A stretch of DNA of 64,000 nt. It comes from Gracilibacillus kekensis (GTDB lineage Bacteria > Bacillota > Bacilli > Bacillales > Amphibacillaceae). This document shows positions 52,773 to 61,778 of this stretch, piece after piece. The stretch lies in assembly GCF_900143085.1 (NCBI RefSeq), contig NZ_FRCZ01000007.1, forward strand, positions 173,750 to 237,749, in the 5' to 3' direction. Numbering within the stretch: position 1 is the first letter of the stretch; every line of letters begins with the position of its first letter. Under the pieces are notes generated by a model that did no database searches, had not been told where the DNA came from, and saw nothing but the letters and a program-made list of their open reading frames with translations. The position numbers and the translations under genes are program-made.

Positions 52773-52817
52773 TGTATTGGATTATCATTATAGGCTTGTC
52801 AATGTTGGTGGAGGTGT

Positions 52818-53099
52818 ATGGTTTTGTCTGAAGACTTACAGGAAGTTGCCGTGAGATTACCTAGAAACCTACTGAATGAGGTGGATGGCTTGATGAAAAG
52901 TGAAGATAGTAACTTAAGTGATTTTATTTGCCAGGCTACAAAAACGTATCTGCGTGAAACAAAGAAACGTCATATCCAGGAATCGATGCAAAGAGGTTAT
53001 ATGGAGATGGCAAAAATCAATTTGAATATTGCTTCAGAAGCTTTTCAAGCGGAAGAGGAGGCTGAAACCACCCTTGAGCGCTTAGTGAGTGGGGTGTAG
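52818..53099 (+). CDS. ndoAI: EndoAI antitoxin (ribbon-helix-helix)
   Basis: 93 residues. The N-terminal ribbon-helix-helix (EVAVRLPRNLLNEVDGLMKSEDSNLSDFICQATKTYL, about 8-44) binds DNA and dimerises. The C-terminal RRGYMEMAKINLNIASEA..AETTLERLVSG tail is nearly identical in type to B. subtilis YdcD and occupies the toxin's RNA groove. The ATG at 52818 is used, but GGAGG is only 3 bases upstream; the TTG two codons later (52824) is better spaced and may be the true start. It neutralises the EndoA RNase encoded next. Confidence 0.93.
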   Translation: MVLSEDLQEVAVRLPRNLLNEVDGLMKSEDSNLSDFICQATKTYLRETKKRHIQESMQRGYMEMAKINLNIASEAFQAEEEAETTLERLVSGV

Positions 53100-53102
53100 G
53101 TT

Positions 53103-53453
53103 TTGATTGTTAAAAGAGGCGACGTATACTTCGCCGATCTTTCCCCTGTTGTGGGATCCGAACAGGGCGGTGTGCGTCCTGTATTAGTTCTGCAAAACGA
53201 TATTGGAAATCGTTTTAGTCCCACTGTTATTGTCGCAGCTATAACAGCTCAAATCCAGAAAGCAAAATTACCAACACACGTTGAAATAGATGCTGAGAAA
53301 TATGGGTTTGAACGCAACTCAGTTATTTTATTAGAACAGATTCGTACAATTGATAAACAAAGGTTAACCGATAAGATAACACATTTAGACAGTAACATGA
53401 TGGAATTGATAGATAAAGGGCTGGAAATTAGCTTAGGGTTAACTGATTTCTAA
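53103..53453 (+). CDS. ndoA: EndoA mRNA interferase (MazF family)
   Basis: 116 residues. [32 protein letters not shown] is the MazF/PemK N terminus with the catalytic Arg in VRPVLV, and [18 protein letters not shown] and [13 protein letters not shown] follow. It cleaves single-stranded mRNA at UACAU-type sites in B. subtilis. It starts at TTG 53103, 4 bases after the antitoxin stop, so it is coupled to it. A long hairpin terminator follows, separating it from rsbR. Confidence 0.95.
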   Translation: MIVKRGDVYFADLSPVVGSEQGGVRPVLVLQNDIGNRFSPTVIVAAITAQIQKAKLPTHVEIDAEKYGFERNSVILLEQIRTIDKQRLTDKITHLDSNMMELIDKGLEISLGLTDF

Positions 53454-53464
53454 TGCTTTATCTT

Positions 53465-53507
53465 AAAAATAACCTTGCTTTTTAATAAAAGGCAAGGTTA
53501 TTTTTAT
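53465..53507 (+). terminator. ndoA terminator
   Basis: 14-bp stem AAAAATAACCTTGC / GCAAGGTTATTTTT with an inner TTTT/AAAA helix and a small loop. The long stem suggests efficient termination before the sigma-B operon. Confidence 0.88.
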
Positions 53508-53675
53508 AGATTTGCCCACGAAAAAGCATCCTTGCATTTTTTTATATAAATTGCAAAAAACGACATTTTCCTATTGGAAAATATTTTTTTATCGTAATAT
53601 GTAATGTTTTATTGTAAAATTATTATATTGTAAACTAACATTTAGTGACTAGAAAATATAGCGGAGGTTGAAAAA

Positions 53676-54542
53676 ATGCCAGAAGCATTAAGAAGAATTG
53701 TAGTAGAAAATAGTGATGTGATTTCAAAGAGTTGGTTAGACGAAGTAACAGAGAAGAGAAAATCTGATTATACGTCAAATATTTCTGATGCTTTATATCA
53801 CTCTACCAATCAAGAGTTTATCAATGTCATTTTTTCGAGTATTAACCGTCGTGGTGATACAGCTGAAATGGACGACTTTGCAGAGCGTCTGATTAATTTA
53901 GGTTGGCCATTAAGCTACATAACAGATGGTTTGCAAACATTTAGACGAGTGACGATAGAATTTATTTTAAGTCAATCAGACAAAGTAGATACGTATGAAT
54001 TTTCGCGCATCTTAAAAATTGTAGAAGATTGGGTTGAACCGATTATAAATCAACTAGTCAATCAATATTCGGGAAGTTGGGAACATACCGTTTCCTTACA
54101 ACGTTTGGCCTTACAAGAATTATCTGCACCACTTATCCCAGTAATGGATAATATTACAGTAATGCCTTTAATAGGAACGATTGACACAGAACGAGCGAAG
54201 TTAATAATGGAAAATCTATTAGAAGGTGTAATGAAACATAATTCAGAAGTAGTTTTGATAGATATTACGGGAGTTCCTGTTGTGGACACGATGGTAGCAC
54301 ATCATATCATTCAAGCTGCAGAAGCGGTTCGTTTAATAGGCTCTACCTGTATTTTAGTGGGGATTCGTCCTGAAATTGCACAGACAATTGTAAATCTCGG
54401 TATTGACTTAAGTAAATTCCCAACAAAGAGTTCATTGCGTAAAGGATTTAAGAAAGCTCTAACTATAACCAATAGGGAAATAGTAGATCTAAATGATGCA
54501 AAAGATGAAGATATTACGAAAATGCTTGATTCACTAAAATAA
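53676..54542 (+). CDS. rsbR: RsbR stressosome co-antagonist
   Basis: 288 residues. The N-terminal domain (about 1-140) is the non-haem globin-like sensor; the C-terminal STAS domain (about 150-270) has both phosphorylatable threonines, in VVDTMVAHHII and AQTIVNLGID. RsbR assembles with RsbS into the large stressosome that holds the kinase RsbT. First gene of the complete sigma-B operon; its start follows GCGGAGG. A weak A-type promoter (TTATTG-16-TAAACT) lies just upstream. RsbS starts 14 bases later. Confidence 0.95.
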   Translation: MPEALRRIVVENSDVISKSWLDEVTEKRKSDYTSNISDALYHSTNQEFINVIFSSINRRGDTAEMDDFAERLINLGWPLSYITDGLQTFRRVTIEFILSQSDKVDTYEFSRILKIVEDWVEPIINQLVNQYSGSWEHTVSLQRLALQELSAPLIPVMDNITVMPLIGTIDTERAKLIMENLLEGVMKHNSEVVLIDITGVPVVDTMVAHHIIQAAEAVRLIGSTCILVGIRPEIAQTIVNLGIDLSKFPTKSSLRKGFKKALTITNREIVDLNDAKDEDITKMLDSLK

Positions 54543-54556
54543 GGAGGTGCTTTTAA

Positions 54557-54913
54557 ATGAGAATACCGATACTCAAATTACACAATTATTTATTGGTATC
54601 CATCCAAATCGATCTCGATGATCAAACGGCAATTGATTTTCAAGAAGACTTGCTCAGTAAGATTCACAAAAGTGGCTCATCAGGAGTGGTCATCGATTTA
54701 ACCTCTGTTGATATTATCGATTCCTTTATTGCAAAAGTACTAGGTGACGTTGTATCAATGTCCGATTTAATGGGCGCAAAAGTGGTGTTAACTGGTATTC
54801 AGCCTGCCGTTGCGATGACCTTGATCGATTTAGGTATCCATATGCAAAACGTTCCAACTGCACTTGATCTGGAACAAGGCCTGATTAAACTTCGCCAGGA
54901 ACTGGAGGAGTGA
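54557..54913 (+). CDS. rsbS: RsbS stressosome scaffold antagonist
   Basis: 118-residue single STAS domain. The phosphorylated Ser lies in [18 protein letters not shown] (about 52-60), and the [13 protein letters not shown] segment matches the family C terminus. Unphosphorylated RsbS keeps RsbT bound; phosphorylation releases it. AAGGAGG before the ATG. The last codons contain the ribosome site of rsbT. Confidence 0.95.
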   Translation: MRIPILKLHNYLLVSIQIDLDDQTAIDFQEDLLSKIHKSGSSGVVIDLTSVDIIDSFIAKVLGDVVSMSDLMGAKVVLTGIQPAVAMTLIDLGIHMQNVPTALDLEQGLIKLRQELEE

Positions 54914-54915
54914 GA

Positions 54916-55317
54916 ATGAAAACAAAATCACAAGTACAAATTAATAAAGAATGGGATATCGTGGGTGCAAGGCAAATGGGGAGAGAATTAGCAAAAGAAA
55001 TGGGATTTGGTACAGTTGATCAAGCGAGAATTGCTACAGCGATATCTGAATTAGCTCGGAATATTTATTTGTATGCGGACAAAGGTGCCGTAACTTTTGA
55101 AATAGAAGAGGATTTGAATAAAAAAGGATTGAAAATTATTGCTTCAGATCAAGGTCCTGGTATAGCTGACCTAAGTAAAGTGATGGAAGACGGTTACTCA
55201 ACTTCTGGAGGACTTGGTGCTGGTTTACCTGGGGTCAAAAGATTAATGGATTATTTTGATATTGTGTCAGAACCGGAGAGCGGTACGACAATCACAACGA
55301 TAAAATGGGTTCGTTAG
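54916..55317 (+). CDS. rsbT: RsbT switch kinase
   Basis: 133-residue GHKL-type Ser/Thr kinase. N box ISELARNIYLYADKG (about 42-56), G1 DQGPGI (about 80) and G2 GLGAGLPGVKRLMDYF (about 101). It phosphorylates RsbR and RsbS on stress, leaves the stressosome and activates the phosphatase RsbU. ATG 54916 is chosen because GGAGG in the rsbS end is 9 bases upstream; a GTG at 54910 is too close to it. Confidence 0.95.
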   Translation: MKTKSQVQINKEWDIVGARQMGRELAKEMGFGTVDQARIATAISELARNIYLYADKGAVTFEIEEDLNKKGLKIIASDQGPGIADLSKVMEDGYSTSGGLGAGLPGVKRLMDYFDIVSEPESGTTITTIKWVR

Positions 55318-55430
55318 TCAATAGAAATGAAGCAATTTTGATAAAAACTTGTTTTCATAATACTCCTATAATTACAATAATATTTTTTGACCAAAGAATT
55401 TAGTAGCTAACACAGTTAGGAGGTATTGAT

Positions 55431-56429
55431 ATGGAACCCTTAGATGTTAAAAATTACCGAAGTTTATTAAAAAAATATATTGATTCAGAGGACGAAACGT
55501 CTCTATATCAAGCAGATCAATTTAGTAAATTATCGATTCAACAAAATATATCCCCGGAAGAAATTATTAATGTGCATATTCAGGCATTACAAGAGTTATA
55601 TCCTAATTTACCTAAGGAAATCGATCTCTCCATGAACTTTTTATTAGAGACGATGATTTCTTACGGTTTAGCATATCAGGAATTTCAGTCATTAAGAGAA
55701 AAGCAAGGGGAAATTGAATCAGAACTCTCCGTAGCAGCGAATATGCAGGATACTTTATTGTCCACGACAAAACCTGAAATTTCAGGTTTCGATATTGGTG
55801 CGATTAGTGTACCAGCACATCAAATGAACGGTGACTATCATCACTTCGTTATAGACTCATCAAAAAATTTAGGAATTGCTATTGCAGATGTGATCGGAAA
55901 GGGAGTCCCAGCAGCATTAGCAATGTCTATGATAAAGTATTCGTTGGACAGTTTTCCAGATTCATTAAGAACTCCTGATGTTATTTTAGAGAATTTAAAT
56001 CGCGTAGTGGAAAGAAATGTAGATACAAGTATGTTTATCACTATGTTCTATGGTTTACTTAATCCGGAGTCCGGCTTATTACAATTCTCATCAGCAGGAC
56101 ATGAGCCGGGATTTTATTATTGTGCAAAAAGTGATGAATTTCATGAGATCAAAACTAAAGGAATTGTATTAGGTGTTTCAGAATCAGCGACCTATGAGCA
56201 ATTTGATATTCAGATGGAAGTAGGGGACATGGTTGTTTTACTAACGGACGGTGTCACCGAGTGTAGGGTTGGCGATCGTTTTATCGAGCCTGATGAAATG
56301 CTGGATGTGATTCGTAAGTATATGCATTTGCCTGCACAAGAAGCCGTTGACTTAGTTTATCGTCATTTTGAACGTCTGCAGGATTTTCATTTAAGAGATG
56401 ATTTTACACTTATCTTTTTGAAAAAATAA
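55431..56429 (+). CDS. rsbU: RsbU environmental-stress phosphatase
   Basis: 332 residues. The N-terminal four-helix domain (about 1-85) binds RsbT. The PP2C/SpoIIE-type phosphatase (about 120-330) has metal-binding motifs MNGDYHHF, IADVIGKGVPAALAMSMIK, SAGHEPGFYY, LLTDGVTE and RDDFTLIFLKK. It dephosphorylates RsbV to free sigma-B. GGAGG precedes the ATG. A 114-base gap separates it from rsbT; no terminator is seen there. The sigma-B promoter starts in its stop codon region. Confidence 0.94.
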   Translation: MEPLDVKNYRSLLKKYIDSEDETSLYQADQFSKLSIQQNISPEEIINVHIQALQELYPNLPKEIDLSMNFLLETMISYGLAYQEFQSLREKQGEIESELSVAANMQDTLLSTTKPEISGFDIGAISVPAHQMNGDYHHFVIDSSKNLGIAIADVIGKGVPAALAMSMIKYSLDSFPDSLRTPDVILENLNRVVERNVDTSMFITMFYGLLNPESGLLQFSSAGHEPGFYYCAKSDEFHEIKTKGIVLGVSESATYEQFDIQMEVGDMVVLLTDGVTECRVGDRFIEPDEMLDVIRKYMHLPAQEAVDLVYRHFERLQDFHLRDDFTLIFLKK

Positions 56430-56455
56430 GTTTACACTCTCAAAAAACAGGGTAA
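56430..56455 (+). promoter_or_regulatory. Sigma-B dependent autoregulatory promoter before rsbV
   Basis: GTTTAC (56430-56435), 14-bp spacer, GGGTAA (56450-56455), close to GTTTAA-N14-GGGTAT. It lies immediately after rsbU, at the place where B. subtilis has its internal sigma-B promoter for rsbV-rsbW-sigB-rsbX. Confidence 0.75.
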
Positions 56456-56553
56456 TAGCTTTGGAGAGCACTACAATTTTTTGTTTTGTAAGGCCCCAAA
56501 TATGAATGACATAGACGGACAAATAGATAGTAAATGACGAGGAGGTAACAATC

Positions 56554-56883
56554 TTGAACCTAGAAATTGAAGTGATGGAGAACGATGAAAAACAGCAAGT
56601 TAAATTAACGGGTGAAATAGACGCTTATACTGCGCCAAAGTTAAAGGAAGCTCTATTACCTTTAACAAAAATGGGAAATACAACTGTGGTAGTTGATTTA
56701 GAACAGGTGAATTATATGGATAGTACAGGACTTGGTGTATTTATAAGTGCATTGAAATCAACTAAAGAATATGGCAGTGAATTACGATTAGTAGCTTTAC
56801 AAGGTCGAGTGCAACGGCTGTTTGAAATTACAGGGTTAGATAGTGTGCTAAATATCGATTCAACGGTACGAGGTGGAAAATAA
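56554..56883 (+). CDS. rsbV: RsbV anti-anti-sigma factor
   Basis: 109-residue STAS protein. The phosphorylatable Ser is in VNYMDSTGLGVFISALKS (about 53-70). Dephosphorylated RsbV captures RsbW and releases sigma-B. It starts at TTG 56554, 8 bases after GAGGAGG; no ATG is available at the conserved N terminus NLEIEVMEN. rsbW follows immediately. Confidence 0.94.
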   Translation: MNLEIEVMENDEKQQVKLTGEIDAYTAPKLKEALLPLTKMGNTTVVVDLEQVNYMDSTGLGVFISALKSTKEYGSELRLVALQGRVQRLFEITGLDSVLNIDSTVRGGK

Positions 56884-56884
56884 T

Positions 56885-57361
56885 ATGGAACCTTTTGACT
56901 TCATTGAAATGAGAGTACCAGCAAAAGCAGAATATGTAGGAGTAGTAAGATTAAGTACATCTGGTATCGCAAACAGGATGGGCTTTAGTTATGAAGAAAT
57001 AGAAGATTTAAAAGTGGCGATATCCGAAGCGATGTCCAACGCAACTGAACATGCTTATGAAAACGAAGAAGGTGGAGAAGTCACCGTAGGCTTTGCCTTA
57101 TATCCAGACCGTTTAGAAGTTATGGTGGCTGATCGCGGGGAAAGTTTTGATTTAAAGAAAGTAAAAGAAGGCATTGGTCCTTATGAAAATGACCAATCCA
57201 TTGACGACTTGCGTGAAGGAGGCTTTGGCTTATTCTTAATTGAAGCTTTAATGGACAAGGTAGAAATAAAAAATGATTACGGTGTGATCGTGTTAATGAC
57301 CAAATACCTCCATGAGAATGAGGTGGATATCAATGACGACCAAATTTCGACCACACAATAA
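56885..57361 (+). CDS. rsbW: RsbW anti-sigma-B factor / kinase
   Basis: 158-residue GHKL kinase. N box AISEAMSNATEHAYENE (about 45-60), G1 VADRGESFD (about 85), G2 GGFGLFLIEALMDKV (about 115). It binds sigma-B or phosphorylates RsbV. ATG 56885 has GGTGG 9 bases upstream; a GTG at 56873 is too near that site. The last 29 bases overlap sigB. Confidence 0.94.
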   Translation: MEPFDFIEMRVPAKAEYVGVVRLSTSGIANRMGFSYEEIEDLKVAISEAMSNATEHAYENEEGGEVTVGFALYPDRLEVMVADRGESFDLKKVKEGIGPYENDQSIDDLREGGFGLFLIEALMDKVEIKNDYGVIVLMTKYLHENEVDINDDQISTTQ

Positions 57362-58124
57362 TCGCGAGGATGAGGTTTACCAGTGGATTCGTACTTTTCA
57401 AGAGAATCCTAATGAAGAAGAATTGCAAGAGAAAATCGTATTAACCTACGAAAAACTTGTGAAATCCTTAGCCCGGAAATATGCAAAAAATAATATGATC
57501 TATGAAGACTTAGAACAGGTAGGGATGTTAGGATTATTAGCAGCAATCAGAAGATATGATCCAGACGTAGGTAGATCATTTGAATCATTCGCGATTCCAA
57601 CCATTATAGGGGAAATCAAACGTTTTATTCGTGATAAGACATGGAGTGTACATGTACCAAGACGGATAAAAGAATTGGGCCCTAAAATAAAAAAAGCAAC
57701 AGAACATTTAACAACAAACAATCAAAAATCACCGTCCATCAAAGAAATTGCAAATTACCTTGAAGTTTCAGAAGAAGAAGTATTAGAAACAATGGAAATG
57801 AGCCAAAGTTATAATGCATTATCAGTTGACCGGAAGATCGAGGCTGACTCGGATGGCAGTGAGGTTTCTATATTAGATTTAATAGGTAACCAGGAATCAG
57901 GGTATGAAGATGTAGACCGACAACTTTTACTGAAGAAAATTATGCCTATTTTAAATGAGAGAGAGCAACAAATCCTTCGCTATACTTATTTTGAAAATAT
58001 GAGTCAAAAAGAAACGGGAGAATTATTAGGTATATCGCAAATGCATGTATCCAGAATACAAAGACATGCACTAAAAAAACTTCGAGAAGCACTACAAGCT
58101 GAAAATATGGGGGCTATTCGTTAA
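57333..58124 (+). CDS. sigB: RNA polymerase sigma factor SigB
   Basis: 263-residue sigma-70 (group 3). Region 2 (about 42-110) has YAKNNMIYEDLEQVGMLGLLAAIRRYDPDVGRSFESFAIPTIIGEIKRFIRDK; region 3 follows (WSVHVPRRIKELGPKI); region 4 (about 205-255) has QQILRYTYFENMSQKETGELLGISQMHVSRIQRHALKKLRE. ATG 57333 has GAGGTGG upstream within rsbW. It directs the general stress regulon, and sigma-B type promoters at 24101, 30178 and 56430 are likely members. Confidence 0.96.
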   Translation: MTTKFRPHNNREDEVYQWIRTFQENPNEEELQEKIVLTYEKLVKSLARKYAKNNMIYEDLEQVGMLGLLAAIRRYDPDVGRSFESFAIPTIIGEIKRFIRDKTWSVHVPRRIKELGPKIKKATEHLTTNNQKSPSIKEIANYLEVSEEEVLETMEMSQSYNALSVDRKIEADSDGSEVSILDLIGNQESGYEDVDRQLLLKKIMPILNEREQQILRYTYFENMSQKETGELLGISQMHVSRIQRHALKKLREALQAENMGAIR

Positions 58125-58732
58125 TGGCTAGCAAGCAGCAAATTGAAGTATCCGTCTTTCAAAAAGCAAAAAAAGGTAACTATTATTGTGGTGACAGTTA
58201 TTTCTATTCTGAAACGGATGATACTTTTACGTGTGCGATAGCGGACGGGCTTGGTAGTGGTGAACTTGCTAAAGAGTCCTCACAGGTTGTCATGGATGTT
58301 ATTCAAGATAATATAGATGATACTGTGACATCAATGATTAAAAAAAGTAATCAGAAATTAGTTGGCAAACGTGGAGCTGTCTTAGGGATTTTGCAAATAA
58401 ACCTTAAGACCAAACAGTATTTCTATTCATCAATTGGCAATATAGGTTTAATGACCATCACTTCTAATTCCATAAAAAAAAGAAATATACCACAAGTTGG
58501 TTATCTAAGCGGGTATGATCGCCCTTTTAAAGTAGTGGAGGACACCTTGGAGGAAAATTTAATTTTTATTATGTTTTCGGATGGTGTAGATCCAAAAGAA
58601 ATATCGAATTCCTACTTTCTCCATAAAGAAGTAACACACATTACCGATACTTTTAAACATTTGTATAGTCATAAATTAGATGATGATACAACATTAATAG
58701 CCATGAAATATAACAAGGAATCTCTTTCATAA
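58124..58732 (+). CDS. rsbX: RsbX phosphatase
   Basis: 202-residue PP2C-type protein. CGDSYFYSETDDTFTCAIADGLGSGELAKESS (about 24-55) and IMFSDGVDPKE, DDDTTLIAM carry the metal ligands. It dephosphorylates RsbR and RsbS and so resets the stressosome. It starts in the sigB stop codon (TAATG). The stop codon is part of the terminator stem. Confidence 0.93.
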   Translation: MASKQQIEVSVFQKAKKGNYYCGDSYFYSETDDTFTCAIADGLGSGELAKESSQVVMDVIQDNIDDTVTSMIKKSNQKLVGKRGAVLGILQINLKTKQYFYSSIGNIGLMTITSNSIKKRNIPQVGYLSGYDRPFKVVEDTLEENLIFIMFSDGVDPKEISNSYFLHKEVTHITDTFKHLYSHKLDDDTTLIAMKYNKESLS

Positions 58733-58748
58733 CATAGAGGTTCCTTTT
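58714..58748 (+). terminator. Sigma-B operon terminator
   Basis: 11-bp stem AAGGAATCTCT / AGAGGTTCCTT with a 10-base loop and TTTTCT tail; it overlaps the last codons of rsbX. Confidence 0.8.
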
Positions 58749-58825
58749 CTAATGCAATAAATCTTTATAACTATTGAGCGTTAAACTAAATTGTGAAGTA
58801 ATTGTACTGCTCACTTTGAAATTTT

Positions 58826-59196
58826 GATGAGTGGAATGCAAAAGCTCCGTCCATTTACTTCGCTTTCTGCGGGCGTCACCTCAGCCTCCTCAGAAAAGCA
58901 AAGGGCGCTTTTCCTGCGGGGTCTTCGGAAGACGCTGATCCCGCAAGAGTCTGCGTAAATGGACTGCGCTTTAGTAATGTTCTACAAATAAAGTAACTGT
59001 TAAAATATTGATATGATAGTTTATTTCATCTTATTTGAACAGATATTTCTACAAAGCGGAGGGAAAATGCGACACTCCTGGGGGAACAGCACGAGCTGAA
59101 GATCCACTTTTGGAAGTGGTCTTCTTCCCAAAGTTAGCAGACCGCCGTGCCCCCGGAAAGGGAGTATTTTTCCGTAGCGGTGGTAGTTCACTCATC
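58826..59196. mobile_element. Related palindromic repeat, copy D (~371 bp, GATGAGTG ends)
   Basis: Ends GATGAGTG (58826) and CACTCATC (59189) are inverted copies. The left arm CTCCGTCCATTTACTTCGC..GGGCGTC and right arm ..CTGAAGATCCACTTTTGGAAGTGGTCTTCTTCCCAAAGTTAGC..share the hairpin core of copies A-C, but the termini differ. Hence a related family rather than the same element. A 97-codon frame through it is not a gene. It fills the rsbX-tex gap. Confidence 0.6.
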
Positions 59197-59357
59197 ATTA
59201 TTCTTTGTGTGATGAAGTTTTCATTACTTCGCAGCAGTTTGTGTCAACTCAGTATTAGATCTAAAAATTGGGAATGTTTTGTGCAATTGCTTGTGCATTT
59301 CTTATTTTCCTGCTTTTTGTTAAAATGAAGTAGGATTAGTATGAAGGAGGAAATACA

Positions 59358-61526
59358 TTGCCAAATAGTGAAGAGCTTTTACAATTAATCAATAATGTTG
59401 CAGAAAGAACAAAAATTAATCAGAAATCAGTGAAAAGCGTTATTAACCTTTTAGAAGAAGGAAATACTGTTCCTTTTATCGCGCGTTATCGGAAGGAAAT
59501 GACAGGATCTCTGGATGAGGTGCAAATCAAAGATATTCAAGATGCCTGGAATTATGTTAATACATTAGCGGATCGCAAACAAGAAGTGATACGATTAATT
59601 GATGAACAAGATAAACTAACAAAAGAATTGCAACAAGAGATAGAGAAAGCTACTCAATTACAGAAGGTAGAAGATTTATACCGTCCATACAAACAAAAAC
59701 GTCGTACTAGAGCAACGGTTGCAAAGGAAAAAGGATTGGAGCAGTTAGCTGAACGAGTATATCACCAGCAAAGTGTTGATTTAAATGAAGAAACAGTTGA
59801 TTTTTTCTCTGAAGAAAATGAATTACATACAGTGGAAGATGTCCTTGCGGGTGTCCAAGATATTATAGCCGAATGGATCGCCGATGAACCGAAGTTCCGT
59901 GAGCAGATAAGAAAGCTAACGCATCAGAAAGGTACGTTTCTTTCAAAAGCAAAGAAAGCAGATATTGACGAAAAGAAAATCTACGAAATGTATTATGACT
60001 ATAGTGAATCAGTAAATAAAATTGTATCTCACCGGATTCTAGCCTTAAATCGGGGAGAAAAAGAAGAAGTACTTAAAGTTTCAATTGAAACTCCAGTCGA
60101 AGCTATAATAGAATTTATTCAAAAGCAGGTAGTAAAGCCAGCAAGTAATAACCAGACGAAAGAATTTTTAGAGGTAGTAATTGAGGATAGTTATAAACGT
60201 CTTATTCAACCATCAGTAGAACGTGAAATAAGATCAGCTTTAACGGAGAAAGCTGAAGAACAGGCGATTGATATCTTTTCAAAAAATTTAAAAAGTTTAT
60301 TATTACAACCTCCATTAAAAGGAAAACATGTTTTAGGCGTCGATCCAGCATTTCGTACTGGTTGTAAATTAGCAGTAGTAGATGATACTGGGAAAGTAAA
60401 AGCGGTTGATGTGATGTACCCGACAGCTCCAAAGCATGATACAGCCGGTGCAGAGAAAAAAGTAATAAAATTTCTAAACGAATATCCAATTGAATTAATT
60501 GCAATCGGAAACGGAACTGCTTCGAGAGAAACAGAGCAATTCATTGCTAATGTTATTGAAAAACACCAGTTAGATTTAGCATATATTATTGTCAACGAAG
60601 CAGGGGCAAGCGTGTACTCTGCTTCCAAATTAGCACGTGAAGAGTTTCCTGAATTACAAGTAGAGGAAAGAAGCGCGGTGTCCATTGCGAGACGTGTTCA
60701 AGATCCATTAGCAGAACTTGTGAAAATAGAACCTAAAGCAATAGGGGTGGGGCAATACCAACATGATGTTAGTCAAAAAAGGTTAACAGAATCATTAACA
60801 TTTGTAGTAGAAACGGCGGTAAATCAAGTAGGAGTCAACGTTAATACAGCCTCCTCCTCTTTACTTCAATATGTCTCTGGGCTTAACAAAACCGTTGCTA
60901 ACAATATAGTGAAACACCGTGATGAGTTTGGTAAATTTACGAATCGTAAACAATTAAAAGATATACCAAGGTTAGGTAATAAAACGTATGAGCAGAGTAT
61001 TGGATTTTTACGTGTGATAGAAGGAGAAGAGCCATTAGATCGAACGCCAATTCACCCTGAATCATACAAGTCTACAAAACAGCTATTAGCTGAAGTGAAT
61101 GCTAGTTTAAATGAATTAGGATCTGAACAGCTAAAAAACGTGATAAAAGATTTGAACAAAAAAGACTTAGCAAATAAATTAGATATAGGTATGCCAACAT
61201 TAGAGGATATTTTAAAAGCGTTAATTAGTCCAAACCGTGATCCACGTGATGACTTGCCTAAACCATTACTAAAAAAGAATGTGTTATCTATGGAAGATTT
61301 GCAAAGCGGAATGGAATTACAAGGAACGGTTCGGAATGTGGTTGATTTTGGTGTGTTTGTCGATATTGGTGTCAAACAGGATGGGTTAGTTCACATTTCA
61401 AAACTGTCGAATCAATTTGTGAAACACCCTATGGATGTTGTTTCTGTTGGAGATGTAGTAACTGTTTGGGTCGACCAGGTAGATCAACAAAAGCAACGAA
61501 TAGCTTTAACCATGATTCAATCATAA
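59358..61526 (+). CDS. tex: Tex family RNA-binding transcription accessory protein
   Basis: 722 residues. Tex N-terminal helical region (about 1-190), YqgF-like domain (about 320-445, GVDPAFRTGCKLAVVDD), helix-hairpin-helix region (about 490-560, LLQYVSGLNKTVANNIVKHRDEFGKF) and C-terminal S1 domain (about 645-715, GMELQGTVRNVVDFGVFVDIGVKQDGLVHIS). The domain order is that of Tex, an RNA-polymerase and RNA associated factor. TTG start after AAGGAGG. Same position as in B. subtilis (ydcI). Confidence 0.93.
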   Translation: MPNSEELLQLINNVAERTKINQKSVKSVINLLEEGNTVPFIARYRKEMTGSLDEVQIKDIQDAWNYVNTLADRKQEVIRLIDEQDKLTKELQQEIEKATQLQKVEDLYRPYKQKRRTRATVAKEKGLEQLAERVYHQQSVDLNEETVDFFSEENELHTVEDVLAGVQDIIAEWIADEPKFREQIRKLTHQKGTFLSKAKKADIDEKKIYEMYYDYSESVNKIVSHRILALNRGEKEEVLKVSIETPVEAIIEFIQKQVVKPASNNQTKEFLEVVIEDSYKRLIQPSVEREIRSALTEKAEEQAIDIFSKNLKSLLLQPPLKGKHVLGVDPAFRTGCKLAVVDDTGKVKAVDVMYPTAPKHDTAGAEKKVIKFLNEYPIELIAIGNGTASRETEQFIANVIEKHQLDLAYIIVNEAGASVYSASKLAREEFPELQVEERSAVSIARRVQDPLAELVKIEPKAIGVGQYQHDVSQKRLTESLTFVVETAVNQVGVNVNTASSSLLQYVSGLNKTVANNIVKHRDEFGKFTNRKQLKDIPRLGNKTYEQSIGFLRVIEGEEPLDRTPIHPESYKSTKQLLAEVNASLNELGSEQLKNVIKDLNKKDLANKLDIGMPTLEDILKALISPNRDPRDDLPKPLLKKNVLSMEDLQSGMELQGTVRNVVDFGVFVDIGVKQDGLVHISKLSNQFVKHPMDVVSVGDVVTVWVDQVDQQKQRIALTMIQS

Positions 61527-61565
61527 TATAGTGAGATTTTACGGGTGGAAGTCTACGTGTTACTT

Positions 61566-61602
61566 AGAGTAAAGGGTGCAACTTGTACCTTTTACTCTTT
61601 CT
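61566..61602. terminator. Bidirectional terminator, tex / cmpA
   Basis: AGAGTAAAGGGT facing ACCTTTTACTCT (10-11 bp with one bulge), TTTCT tail. It overlaps the end of the cmpA frame on the minus strand. Confidence 0.7.
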
Positions 61603-61714
61603 GGTTATTCTCAGTTTCACAATAAAAAAACCAACATTGGTTTAACAACCGAATTTGATATTTGTTTTTTTGATGGAAAGCACCCGTCAATTGTCTGATT
61701 AACCAAGAAGGCAT
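61592..61714 (-). CDS. cmpA: Cortex morphogenetic protein CmpA
   Basis: 40 residues. MPSWLIRQLTGAFHQKNKYQIRLLNQCWFFYC matches the family, with the conserved MPxWL start, AF..K, and QIxLLNQCWFFY; the tail CETENNQKE differs from the usual. AAGGAGGAATC is 7 bases before the ATG. In B. subtilis CmpA sits between tex and the sprT-like gene, as here, and directs ClpXP degradation of SpoIVA in cells that misassemble the spore envelope. It indicates that the organism sporulates. Too short for common length filters. Confidence 0.9.
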   Translation of the reverse strand: MPSWLIRQLTGAFHQKNKYQIRLLNQCWFFYCETENNQKE

Positions 61715-61778
61715 TTTGATTCCTCCTTTTAAAGTATGTTGATATAATGTATGAATTAGTTAAGATAGGTGTGAAACT

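Noticed and set aside
59035..59328. 97-residue ORF after the sigma-B operon
   Set aside because: Lies in the palindromic repeat D; no ribosome site and repeat-derived composition.
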